Assembly (NCBI GenBank): GCA_023438115.1
Contig: JAEZEB010000333.1
Span: 1 to 7,271 of the forward strand
Origin: Pseudomonadota bacterium
GTDB lineage: Bacteria; Pseudomonadota; Gammaproteobacteria; Burkholderiales; Burkholderiaceae_C
DNA length: 7,271 bases
Direction: 5' to 3'
This document shows, one piece after another, positions 1-5,616 of this stretch. Under the pieces are notes generated by a model. That model did not search any database. It had not been told where the DNA came from and saw only the letters and a list, made by a program, of their open reading frames with translations. Each line of letters begins with the position of its first letter. Within the stretch, counting starts at the first letter, position 1. The translations under genes were made by a program, and so were the position numbers.

Positions 1-468
1 GGCAAGACCACCGCGGTGGTCATGTTCCTGGTGGCCGCGGCCATGGTCAGCGCGTGGCTGATCACCGTGGCCAACATTCCCACCGAAGTGGCGAGGATGC
101 TGGAGCCCTTCATGGGCAACCGGGTCCTGCTGATGTTCGTGATCATGGTGATCATCGTCGTGGTGGGCACGGCGCTGGACTTCACCCCCACGGTCCTGAT
201 CCTCACGCCGGTGCTGATGCCGGTGGTGCTCAAGGCCGGCATCGACCCGGTGTACTTCGGCGTGCTGTTCATCATGAACAACGCCATCGGCCTGATCACG
301 CCGCCGGTGGGCACCGTGCTCAACGTGGTGTGCGGCGTCGCCCGCATCACCCTCGACGACGCCTTCAAGGGCGTGCTGCCCTTCTTCCTCGCCCAGCTCG
401 CCGTGCTGTTCTCGCTGGTCCTGTTCCCCGACATCGTGCTCGTGCCGCTCAAGTGGCTCATGAGATGA
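1..468 (+). CDS. dctM: TRAP transporter large permease, DctM type (3' end only)
   Basis: This is the C-terminal 155 residues of the large membrane subunit of a tripartite ATP-independent periplasmic (TRAP) transporter. The subunit forms the ion-coupled translocation channel for solutes delivered by a periplasmic binding protein. The frame is open from base 1, so the start lies upstream; family members are usually about 425 residues. Several hydrophobic segments are visible, and the stretch NNAIGLITPPVGTVLNVVCG, about 50 residues before the stop, is a conserved signature of the family. The protein ends LKWLMR. The small permease (DctQ) is not in the window and would be expected upstream. The binding-protein gene follows after 124 bases on the same strand, so the order is permease then binding protein. 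The substrate cannot be read from this fragment; sugar acids and other carboxylates are typical of the family. The family call is very secure. Confidence 0.95.
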   Translation, partial: GKTTAVVMFLVAAAMVSAWLITVANIPTEVARMLEPFMGNRVLLMFVIMVIIVVVGTALDFTPTVLILTPVLMPVVLKAGIDPVYFGVLFIMNNAIGLITPPVGTVLNVVCGVARITLDDAFKGVLPFFLAQLAVLFSLVLFPDIVLVPLKWLMR

Positions 469-592
469 CTCCCCCCCGAAGCGGCTGCGCCGCCTCCCCC
501 TCAAGGGGGCGCCACCAGCGGCCCGGCGAAGCCGGTTCCGCGGTGGCACTGGATCGATCCTTCCCTGTCGCAACTTCTCAAGGAGACAAACC
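469..592 (+). repeat. Intergenic palindromic element between dctM and dctP
   Basis: The spacer carries consecutive hairpins. One is GCGGC-TGC-GCCGC at 481-493. The next is CCCCC-TCAA-GGGGG at 496-509. The third is a nested structure in which GCCACCaGCGG (511-521) pairs with CCGCGGTGGC (538-547) with one bulged A, enclosing CCGGC-GAA-GCCGG (523-535). From memory, closely similar spacers occur many times in Comamonadaceae genomes, so I call it a dispersed repeat; copy number cannot be checked here. Its place just after the permease stop suggests partial transcription termination or protection of an mRNA 3' end, allowing different levels of permease and binding protein. That role is inference. 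The last part of the spacer (about 551-592) leads to the ribosome binding site of dctP. Confidence 0.6.
580..592 (+). promoter_or_regulatory. Ribosome binding site of dctP
   Basis: AAGGAGA (580-586) lies six bases upstream of the ATG at 593 and is a near-consensus Shine-Dalgarno sequence. It fixes the dctP start. The 15-base string AGGAGACAAACCATG recurs exactly at the start of the ABC sugar-binding protein gene on the other strand (ATG at 6927). Confidence 0.85.
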
Positions 593-1600
593 ATGTTCAA
601 GCGACGCACCCTCGTGACCCTGGCCGCCGGCGCGCTGCTCGCCGCGGCGCCTGCCTTCGCGCAGTTCCAGGAGCGCACCATCAAGTTCACCAACGGCGTG
701 AACGAGGACCACCCTGTCGGCGTGGGCGTGAAGCGCATGCAGGAAGTCCTCGATGCCAAGACCGGCGGCAAGCTGAAGATCTCGGCCTTCTGGGGCGGCG
801 CCGCGGGCGGTGACCTGCAGGCCACGCAGGCGCTGCGCGCCGGCACGCAGGAGATGGTGTGCACCTCCTCCTCGCCGCTGGTGGGCATCGTCAAGGAACT
901 GGGCGTGTTCGACCTGCCCTTCCTCTTCGCCAACGAGAAGGAAGCCGACGCGGTGCTGGACGGCCCCGCCGGCCAGTACTTCAACAAGAAGCTGGAAGAA
1001 GCCGGCCTGGTGAACCTGGCCTACTGGGAGAACGGCTTCCGCAACCTCACCAACAGCCGCAAGCCCGTTGCGAAGGTCGAGGACTTCGAGGGCATCAAGC
1101 TGCGCGTGATGCAGAACAACATCTTCCTGGACACCTTCCGCACCCTGGGCACCAACGCCGTGCCCATGCCCTTCCCGGAAGTGTTCACCGCGCTGGAGAC
1201 CAAGACCATCGACGGCCAGGAGAACCCCTTCGTCACCATCGAGACGTCCAAGTTCAACGAGGTGCAGAAGTACCTCTCGGTCACCCGCCACGCCTACACG
1301 CCCTTCCTGATCCTGTACTCCAAGAAGCTGTGGGACCAGCTGAGCCCGCAGGAGCAGGCCGTGCTGCGTGAAGCCGCCATCGAAGGCCAGAAGGCGCAGC
1401 GCGTCGCCAACCGCACGCTGAACGAGAAGTCCTTCAGCAGCCTCAAGGCCAAGGGCATGCAGGTCAACGAGATCGCGCCGGCCGAACTGCGCCGCATCCA
1501 GGCCAAGGTGCAGCCGGTGTACGAGAAGAACGCGCCGGGCATCGGCGCCGACGCAGTGAAGGTGGTGCAGGACGCGCTGAAGAAGGCGCGCGGCGGCTGA
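593..1600 (+). CDS. dctP: TRAP transporter periplasmic solute-binding protein, DctP family
   Basis: This 335-residue protein is the extracytoplasmic receptor that captures an organic acid and presents it to the DctQM membrane complex. Residues 1-23 form a Sec signal peptide (MFKRR, a hydrophobic run, then AFA before QFQ). The mature part has the DctP fold. The segment around FEGIKLRVM places the conserved ligand-carboxylate Arg at R171. It is followed by LGTNAVPMPFPEVFTALET and IDGQENPF, where N211 is the usual second ligand contact, and then by the conserved NEVQKYLSVTRHAYTP. The length is normal for the family. The gene follows dctM on the same strand behind a strong ribosome binding site. 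No terminator is seen after the stop, because an insertion sequence begins six bases beyond it (target repeat at 1607). The ligand is not predictable from sequence alone; a carboxylate such as a sugar acid is likely. Confidence 0.95.
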   Translation: MFKRRTLVTLAAGALLAAAPAFAQFQERTIKFTNGVNEDHPVGVGVKRMQEVLDAKTGGKLKISAFWGGAAGGDLQATQALRAGTQEMVCTSSSPLVGIVKELGVFDLPFLFANEKEADAVLDGPAGQYFNKKLEEAGLVNLAYWENGFRNLTNSRKPVAKVEDFEGIKLRVMQNNIFLDTFRTLGTNAVPMPFPEVFTALETKTIDGQENPFVTIETSKFNEVQKYLSVTRHAYTPFLILYSKKLWDQLSPQEQAVLREAAIEGQKAQRVANRTLNEKSFSSLKAKGMQVNEIAPAELRRIQAKVQPVYEKNAPGIGADAVKVVQDALKKARGG

Positions 1601-1606
1601 CCGCGT

Positions 1607-1612
1607 CCTAGG
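1607..1612. repeat. Target-site duplication, left copy (CCTAGG)
   Basis: CCTAGG directly abuts the left end of the insertion sequence and is repeated exactly at 2653-2658. It fits the NCTAGN target and six-base duplication known for IS481. Confidence 0.85.
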
Positions 1613-1635
1613 TGTGAAGGTTCAATAGGTTATTT
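1613..1635 (+). repeat. Left terminal inverted repeat of the IS
   Basis: The outer bases TGTGAAG are identical to the other end. Mismatches with the right repeat fall at positions 8, 9, 14 and 20 of the 23. Confidence 0.85.
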
Positions 1636-1696
1636 CGGGTGTTCACCCGGAGAGGTTTTGAGAGACTGGAAATCGCCAAACCCCCAGTCAACTCTC
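1636..1696 (+). other. Two hairpins in the IS leader ahead of the transposase start
   Basis: CGGGTG-TT-CACCCG (1636-1649) is a perfect six-pair stem. A second stem pairs GAGAGACTGG (1660-1669) with CCAGT plus CTCTC (1684-1696), leaving a three-base CAA bulge. Leader hairpins of this kind can limit transposase translation from transcripts that enter from a neighbouring gene, here dctP. The pairing is visible in the sequence; the regulatory role is inferred. Confidence 0.4.
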
Positions 1697-1709
1697 CACC
1701 CAACACCGG

Positions 1710-2657
1710 ATGAACACCCATAAGAATGCCCGATTGACGTTTCTTCGCCGCCTGGAGTTGGTTCAGGACATCACGGAGCGTGGCCTTTCAGCCTCGGAAG
1801 CTGCCGCACAGCAGGGCGTCAGCGCCGTCACTGCCCGCAAGTGGCTGGGGCGGTACCTGGCCGAGGGCTCAAACGGTCTGCTGGACAAGTCTTCGCGGCC
1901 GGCCCGCAGCCCCCGTCAGATCGATCCAGGCGTGGCTCTGGTGATCGTGGAGCTGCGCCGCAAGGTGATGCTGCAAGCGCAGATCGCGTCGTACATGGGC
2001 GTCTCCAAAGCCACTGTCAGTCGGGTTTTGCGACGTGCCGGGCTGTCGCGCCTGACCGATCTGAGGCCGCCCGAGCCTGTGCAGCGCTACGAGCGGGATG
2101 AGCCCGGCGAACTGCTGCATATCGACATCAAAAAGCTCGGGCGCATAGAGCGGCCTGGTCACCGGGTCACCGGAACGCGCGAGGGTCGAGTCCAGGGCGC
2201 CGGCTGGGAATTCCTCTACGTGGCGGTAGATGACCACAGCCGCGTGGCCTTTACCCAGATGTACCCCGACGAACGCAAGGAAAGCGCGATCAGCTTCCTC
2301 GATGCTGCCGCGGCCTACTACGCCTCGCTTGGGATGCCTGTGCAGCGCCTGATCACCGACAACGGACCCGCGTTCCACTCCAAGGCGTTCGTCACGAGGT
2401 GCCGCGAGTTGGAGATCAGCCAGAAGTTCACCCGAACGTACCGCCCGCAAACCAACGGCAAGGCTGAGCGGTTCATCCAGTCAGCCCTGAGGGAATGGGC
2501 CTATGGCCACGAGTACGAGCACTCAGATCAGCGCCGGGCTGCCTTGCCGCTATGGAACCACTTCTATAACTGGCATCGCCAGCATCATGGAATCGGCCTG
2601 AAACCACCGATGTCCAGGCTCTCAGCTACAAACAACCTCTTGACACTTCACACCTAG
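1710..2657 (+). CDS. IS481-family DDE transposase
   Basis: This 315-residue protein cuts and joins the ends of its insertion sequence. An N-terminal helix-turn-helix lies at about residues 20-50 (SASEAAAQQGVSAVTARKWL). A second lies at about 89-112 (QAQIASYMGVSKATVSRVLR). The integrase core begins near residue 135 and contains the catalytic triad D139 (LLHIDIKK), D217 (LITDNGPAF) and E253 (NGKAERF). Exactly 35 residues separate the second Asp and the Glu, as in classical DDE transposases. The tail is the typical LWNHFYNWHRQHHGIG-type segment. The ATG at 1710 gives the conserved MNTHK start, but no good Shine-Dalgarno sequence precedes it, so translation is probably weak. The stop codon TAG (2655-2657) lies outside the element in the duplicated target. 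All catalytic residues are present, so the enzyme should be active. Confidence 0.95.
   Translation: MNTHKNARLTFLRRLELVQDITERGLSASEAAAQQGVSAVTARKWLGRYLAEGSNGLLDKSSRPARSPRQIDPGVALVIVELRRKVMLQAQIASYMGVSKATVSRVLRRAGLSRLTDLRPPEPVQRYERDEPGELLHIDIKKLGRIERPGHRVTGTREGRVQGAGWEFLYVAVDDHSRVAFTQMYPDERKESAISFLDAAAAYYASLGMPVQRLITDNGPAFHSKAFVTRCRELEISQKFTRTYRPQTNGKAERFIQSALREWAYGHEYEHSDQRRAALPLWNHFYNWHRQHHGIGLKPPMSRLSATNNLLTLHT
2630..2652 (-). repeat. Right terminal inverted repeat of the IS
   Basis: The reverse complement begins TGTGAAGTGTCAAGAGGTT and matches the left end at 19 of 23 positions. It also encodes the last residues of the transposase and contains an outward-facing TTGACA (2640-2645). Confidence 0.85.
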
Positions 2658-2698
2658 GCGACATTCCTAAGCCCGGCCTTGCCCATGGGCCCTACAAT
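2640..2698 (+). promoter_or_regulatory. Possible promoter elements ahead of the transglutaminase-like gene
   Basis: A consensus -35 hexamer TTGACA (2640-2645) sits at the right edge of the insertion sequence and points outward. The sequence 16-18 bases downstream (around 2662-2669, ATTCCTA) is only a poor -10. Separately, TACAAT (2693-2698) is a five-of-six match to the -10 consensus, but no good -35 lies at the right distance before it. Either could drive the gene starting at 2758. Neither is convincing alone. Confidence 0.3.
2653..2658. repeat. Target-site duplication, right copy (CCTAGG)
   Basis: This is an exact copy of 1607-1612. Its TAG serves as the transposase stop codon. Confidence 0.85.
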
Positions 2699-2709
2699 TT
2701 CCAACAGAT

Positions 2710-2731
2710 CCGGTGCATTCGTTGCAACCGG
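2710..2731 (+). other. Hairpin in the leader of the transglutaminase-like gene
   Basis: CCGGTGCA (2710-2717) pairs with TGCAACCGG (2723-2731), apart from one bulged A, around a five-base loop. It lies just after the TACAAT -10 candidate and before the ribosome binding site GGAGAG (2741-2746), so it would be near the 5' end of a transcript started there. Any function is unknown. Confidence 0.3.
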
Positions 2732-2757
2732 GCCGTCGTTGGAGAGAATCAGGACCC

Positions 2758-3525
2758 ATGGCACAGCACACGGAATTGCTGGAAGCCGCGGACGCGGATC
2801 CGGGGCGCTGGCTGGGCGCCACCGCCCTGGTCGACCTCGAGGACCCGAAGCTGCGCCTGCGGGTCCGCGCGCTCACCCAGCTGTGCCGCAACGAGCGCGA
2901 GAAGGCCCTGGCCCTCTACGGCTTCGTCAAGCGCCTGCCCCTCGCCACCCGCTTCCGCATGCGGGCCCGCACGGCCCGCGAGGTCTATGACGCCGGCCGC
3001 GGCAGCGCATCCGAAAAGGCGACGCTGCTCGTGGCGATGCTGCGCATCGCCGGCATCCCCGCGCGCCTCCGCTATGTCGCCATCAGTGCCGAACTGCTGC
3101 GCGGCGCGGCCGGGCACCTGCGCGAACCCGACCGGCCGCTGCTGGAAATCTGGCTGCAAGGCCGCTGGCAGCGCACCGACACCTACATCTTCGACGCCGA
3201 GCGCATGGCGGCGGCACGCCAGCGCCTGAAGCGCCGCGGCTGGGAGTGGGGCTATGGCCTGCACGTCGGCGGCGCCAAAGCCTGGAACGGCTTCGAGTCC
3301 GCCTACCTGGGCGGCGTGCCCACCGAGTGCGACCTGATGGTGGTGCGCGAGGTCGGCGTGGTCAGCGACGAGCAGGAATACCGCACGCTGCGCCCGATCC
3401 GCGGCGCGCAGCGCCTGCTGCGCCTGCTGCAGGGAACCCTGCTGGCGCCCGTGTCGCCCCGCGCCTGGCGAGGCCTGGGCGAGACGCAGGGCCCGGCGTC
3501 CGTGCAGTTCCACGAAACCTACTGA
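2758..3525 (+). CDS. Transglutaminase-like fold protein, catalytic residues apparently lost
   Basis: This is a 255-residue soluble protein with no signal peptide or membrane segment. The core resembles the transglutaminase/papain-like superfamily. NEREKALALYGFVKRLPL (about 45-62) is followed by ARTAREVYDAGRGSASEKA and TLLVAMLRIAGIPARLRYV (about 70-107), then PLLEIWLQGRWQRTDTYIF (127-145). Active members usually have a Cys in the GxCxxKAxLL motif, a His four residues before the Glu of the ExxLxGRW motif, and an Asp. Here the Cys site reads Ala (A84, beside S85) and the His site reads Arg (R126), while D141 is kept. A peptidase or transglutaminase reaction is therefore unlikely, and a binding or scaffold role is possible. 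The start at 2758 is chosen because GGAGAG lies 11 bases upstream and the longer frame has no plausible site. It stands alone between the insertion sequence and a convergent operon. Confidence 0.75.
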   Translation: MAQHTELLEAADADPGRWLGATALVDLEDPKLRLRVRALTQLCRNEREKALALYGFVKRLPLATRFRMRARTAREVYDAGRGSASEKATLLVAMLRIAGIPARLRYVAISAELLRGAAGHLREPDRPLLEIWLQGRWQRTDTYIFDAERMAAARQRLKRRGWEWGYGLHVGGAKAWNGFESAYLGGVPTECDLMVVREVGVVSDEQEYRTLRPIRGAQRLLRLLQGTLLAPVSPRAWRGLGETQGPASVQFHETY

Positions 3526-3526
3526 A

Positions 3527-3541
3527 GCCGGCACGGCCGGC
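3527..3541 (+). terminator. Short perfect hairpin directly after the transglutaminase-like gene
   Basis: GCCGGC-ACG-GCCGGC starts two bases after the stop codon. It lacks a following run of T, so it is at best a weak or Rho-assisted terminator. Confidence 0.3.
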
Positions 3542-3550
3542 CCGGCCCGC

Positions 3551-3682
3551 ATGAAGACGGACCACCTGCAGATCGGCGTGGCCGGCGTGGCGATGCTGGA
3601 CCTGAGCTGGTGCGGCGGTCTCACCGAGGCGCACAAGATCGCCGCGATGGCCGATGCGATCGTTCAGGTTTCGAGCGCCTGA
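3551..3682 (+). pseudogene. Remnant of an enolase-superfamily (sugar-acid dehydratase / mandelate racemase type) gene
   Basis: An open frame of 43 codons contains GVAMLDLSWCGGLTEAHKIA followed by AMADA. This matches a conserved part of the enolase-superfamily barrel domain, where the usual pattern is a strand ending in D-x-x-W/x-GG(I/L)TEA-KIA-A-A. Members such as galactonate-type dehydratases abstract a proton alpha to a carboxylate and are about 370-400 residues long. Here only about 35 recognisable residues remain. The similarity fades before about residue 8 and stops after ADA, and the frame then runs into non-homologous sequence (IVQVSSA and a stop). It is therefore a fragment left by deletion, not a functional small gene. 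It lies on the same strand as the TRAP genes and near a sugar ABC operon, both common partners of such dehydratases. No ribosome binding site is seen. Confidence 0.65.
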
Positions 3683-3702
3683 CCGGAAGCGGAAACGAAC
3701 AG

Positions 3703-3819
3703 CCGGACGCAAAGGTCGCAGAAGTTGCGCAAAAGTCGCAAAAGAGTCCTCTTGTTCTTCTCGTTCCTTTTTCTTCTCTTTCGCGACTTTTGCGAAACCT
3801 TCGCGACCTTTGCGTCCGG
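3703..3819. repeat. Large imperfect inverted repeat of tandem CGCAAA-type units
   Basis: The left arm (3703-3746, 44 bases) begins CCGGACGCAAAGGTCGC. The reverse complement of the right arm (3776-3819) begins with the same 17 bases, and 39 of 44 positions agree overall. The 29-base loop is pyrimidine-rich, with only two G and no A on the plus strand. Each arm is itself two roughly 20-base tandem units: CGCA recurs at 3708, 3717, 3728 and 3737, with spacings 9, 11 and 9. The element lies between convergent genes, 17 bases past the stop of the minus-strand operon. It could fold into a very long RNA hairpin from either direction and act as a two-way terminator. I recall similar CGCAAA-rich intergenic palindromes in other proteobacterial genomes, which suggests a dispersed repeat family. 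Confidence 0.75.
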
Positions 3820-3836
3820 TAGTCCGTCTTGTTCCC

Positions 3837-4709
3837 TCACTCCTTCACCGCCCCCGTCAAGCCGGACACGTAGTACTCCACGAAGAAGGAATAGATGATC
3901 GCCACCGGCAGCGAGCCGAGCAGCGCGCCGGCCATCAGCGCGCCCCAGTGGTAGACGTCGCCCTCCACCAGCTCGGTCACCACGCCCACCGGCACGGTCT
4001 TCACCTCCGACGAGGAGACGAAGGTGAGCGCATAGATGAACTCGTTCCACGACAGAGTGAAGGCGAAGATGCCGGCCGAGATCAGCCCCGGCACGGCCAG
4101 CGGCAAGATGATCTTCCAGAGGATCTGCATGCGCGTGGCGCCGTCGATGAGCGCGCATTCCTCCAGTTCGTAGGGAATGGAGCGGAAGTAGCCCATGAGC
4201 AGCCAGGTGCAGAAGGGAATGAGGAAAGTCGGGTAGGTGAGGATCAGCGCCCAGCGTGTGTCGAACAATCCCAGCTTGAAGACGATGGTGGCCAGCGGGA
4301 TGAACAGGATCGAGGGCGGCACCAGGTAGGCCAGGAAGATCGACAGCCCCACCTGCCTGGAGCCGTGGAAGCGCAACCGCTCGATCGCGTAGGCCGCCAG
4401 CACCGAAGCGAGCAGCGAGACGAAGGTGGCCACCACCGAGATGATCACCGTGTTCCACAGCCACTCGGGGTACGCGGTCTGGAACAGCAGCTTGTGGATG
4501 TGCGCCAGCGTGGGATTGACCACCCAGAACGGATTGCCTTCGCGCGAGAGCAGTTCGTCGTTCGGCTTGAACGAGGTCACGGCCATCCAGTAGAAGGGAA
4601 ACAGCAGCACGAAGACGAACACGGCGAGCGGCACGTACAGCGTCACCACCCGCCGCGGCAGCGAGCTCAGGTAGGCCATCCCCTGGGTGTCGTCTCCGGT
4701 TTCCTTCAT
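3837..4709 (-). CDS. Carbohydrate ABC transporter permease, MalG/UgpE type
   Basis: This 290-residue inner-membrane protein forms one half of the import pore of a sugar ABC transporter. A first membrane segment lies at about residues 22-44 (LYVPLAVFVFVLLFPFYWMA), and about five more follow. The ATPase-contacting EAA loop is at 181-204: ELEECALIDGATRMQILWKI followed by ILPL, with Cys in place of the usual second Ala and with the conserved D and G. It continues WNEFIYAL, typical of MalG-like subunits. The start at 4709 overlaps the stop of the preceding permease gene as ATGA, indicating translational coupling; a longer frame reaching 4733 has no support. A later Met at residue 11 (MAYLSSLP) is possible. 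The gene is the last of the operon, and the large palindrome follows 17 bases after its stop. Confidence 0.95.
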   Translation of the reverse strand: MKETGDDTQGMAYLSSLPRRVVTLYVPLAVFVFVLLFPFYWMAVTSFKPNDELLSREGNPFWVVNPTLAHIHKLLFQTAYPEWLWNTVIISVVATFVSLLASVLAAYAIERLRFHGSRQVGLSIFLAYLVPPSILFIPLATIVFKLGLFDTRWALILTYPTFLIPFCTWLLMGYFRSIPYELEECALIDGATRMQILWKIILPLAVPGLISAGIFAFTLSWNEFIYALTFVSSSEVKTVPVGVVTELVEGDVYHWGALMAGALLGSLPVAIIYSFFVEYYVSGLTGAVKE

Positions 4710-5608
4710 GCGTCGCTGCCGCCTTGCTGCCACGCGCGGCGCTGCAGGCCGAAGTAGCTGAAGAGGATGGAGGCCAGCAGGAAGGGCACCATCGCGATCG
4801 CGATGGCCGCTCCTTCACCGAGCGCCCCGCCGGGGATCGCGCGCTGGAACGACAGCGTGGCCATCAGGTGCGTCGCGTTCAGCGGCCCGCCGCGCGTGAG
4901 CACGTAGATCAGCTGGAAATCGGTGAACGTGAACAGAACCGAAAACGTCATCACCACGGCGATGATGGGCGTGAGCAGCGGCAGCGTGATGTAGCGGAAG
5001 CGCTGCCAGCCGCTCGCGCCGTCGATCGCGCCGGCCTCGTAGAGGCTGGGCGATATCGTCTGGAGCCCCGCCAGCAGCGTGATGGCCACGAAGGGCACGC
5101 CCCGCCAGATGTTGGCGGCGATCGTGGACAGCCGCGCGTTCCACGGGTCGCCCAGGAAGTCGATGTAGGCATCGATCAGCCCCATCTTCATCAGCGTCCA
5201 GCTCACGATGGAGAACTGGGAGTCGTAGATCCACCAGAACGCGATGGCGGACAACGCCGTGGGCACGATGTAGGGCAGCAGGATCACCGTGCGGAAGAAG
5301 GTCTTGAAGGGGATGCGCTCGTTCAGCAGGATCGCCAGCCACAGCCCCAGCGCGAACTTCACGATGCTGGCCACCACCGTGTAGAAGAGGGTGTTGAACA
5401 GCGCCAGCCGCGTGACGCTGTCCCCCCAGAGGAAGGCGTAGTTCTCCAGACCGATCCACTCGCCGCCCCGCCCGATCTTGGTGTCGGTGAACCCGAGCCA
5501 GGCGCCCAGGCCCAGCGGGTAGGTCAGGAACAGCAGCAGCAACACTGCCGCGGGCAGCATGAAGAGCAACCCGAGCAGGTTGCGGCTGTTGTGCAGGGCC
5601 CGCAGCAT
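4706..5608 (-). CDS. Carbohydrate ABC transporter permease, MalF/UgpA type
   Basis: This 300-residue inner-membrane protein is the partner of the MalG-type permease. The first membrane segment (LLGLLFMLPAAVLLLLFLTY, 11-30) is followed by the usual WLGFTDTKI and WIGLENYAFL. More segments lie near 71-95, 105-125, 170-185, 212-235 and 266-287. The EAA loop at 191-211 reads EAGAIDGASGWQRFRYITLP, a good match to the family motif that docks on the ATPase. The length matches the UgpA/LacF type without the long periplasmic insert of enterobacterial MalF. The frame is open much further upstream, but those residues lie opposite the binding-protein gene and are not coding. The ATG at 5608 is eight bases past the stop of the binding-protein gene. 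Its ribosome binding site is weak, so coupling to the upstream gene is likely. Confidence 0.95.
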   Translation of the reverse strand: MLRALHNSRNLLGLLFMLPAAVLLLLFLTYPLGLGAWLGFTDTKIGRGGEWIGLENYAFLWGDSVTRLALFNTLFYTVVASIVKFALGLWLAILLNERIPFKTFFRTVILLPYIVPTALSAIAFWWIYDSQFSIVSWTLMKMGLIDAYIDFLGDPWNARLSTIAANIWRGVPFVAITLLAGLQTISPSLYEAGAIDGASGWQRFRYITLPLLTPIIAVVMTFSVLFTFTDFQLIYVLTRGGPLNATHLMATLSFQRAIPGGALGEGAAIAIAMVPFLLASILFSYFGLQRRAWQQGGSDA

Positions 5609-5616
5609 CCCGCGCG

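Larger units (their letters stand above)
1613..2652 (+). mobile_element. Complete IS481-family insertion sequence
   Basis: This 1040-bp element has terminal inverted repeats. The left end starts TGTGAAGGTTCAATAGGTT (1613 onward), and the reverse complement of the right end starts TGTGAAGTGTCAAGAGGTT (2652 backward). They agree at 19 of the first 23 positions. Exact CCTAGG duplications flank both ends, so the copy is intact and was inserted as a unit. It carries one transposase gene in the same direction as dctP. As I recall it, the left end and the start of the transposase (MNTHK, ARLTFLRRLE) closely resemble IS481 of Bordetella pertussis. The element is probably still mobile, since no frameshift or stop interrupts the transposase. 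Confidence 0.93.

Noticed and set aside
578..1291. Minus-strand open frame of 237 codons opposite dctP
   Set aside because: It has shadow composition and no motif, and it lies entirely opposite a secure DctP gene.
2681..2690. Palindrome GCCCATGGGC as an operator
   Set aside because: It is a single ten-base palindrome in GC-rich DNA with no second half-site or adjacent regulator gene. It could easily arise by chance.
2713..2757. Longer start for the transglutaminase-like gene at the GTG at 2713
   Set aside because: The extra 15 residues are Arg- and Pro-containing and unlike the family. A better ribosome binding site precedes the ATG at 2758.
3703..3746. CRISPR-like array in the CGCAAA repeats
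   Set aside because: The units are only about 20 bases, contiguous without spacers, diverged, and mirrored in an inverted arm. This is a palindromic repeat and not an array.
3654..4757. Long plus-strand open frame of 367 codons opposite the permease gene
   Set aside because: It is rich in His, Arg, Gln and Glu without domain motifs, lies opposite a secure membrane protein gene and crosses the large palindrome. It is a shadow of GC-biased codons.
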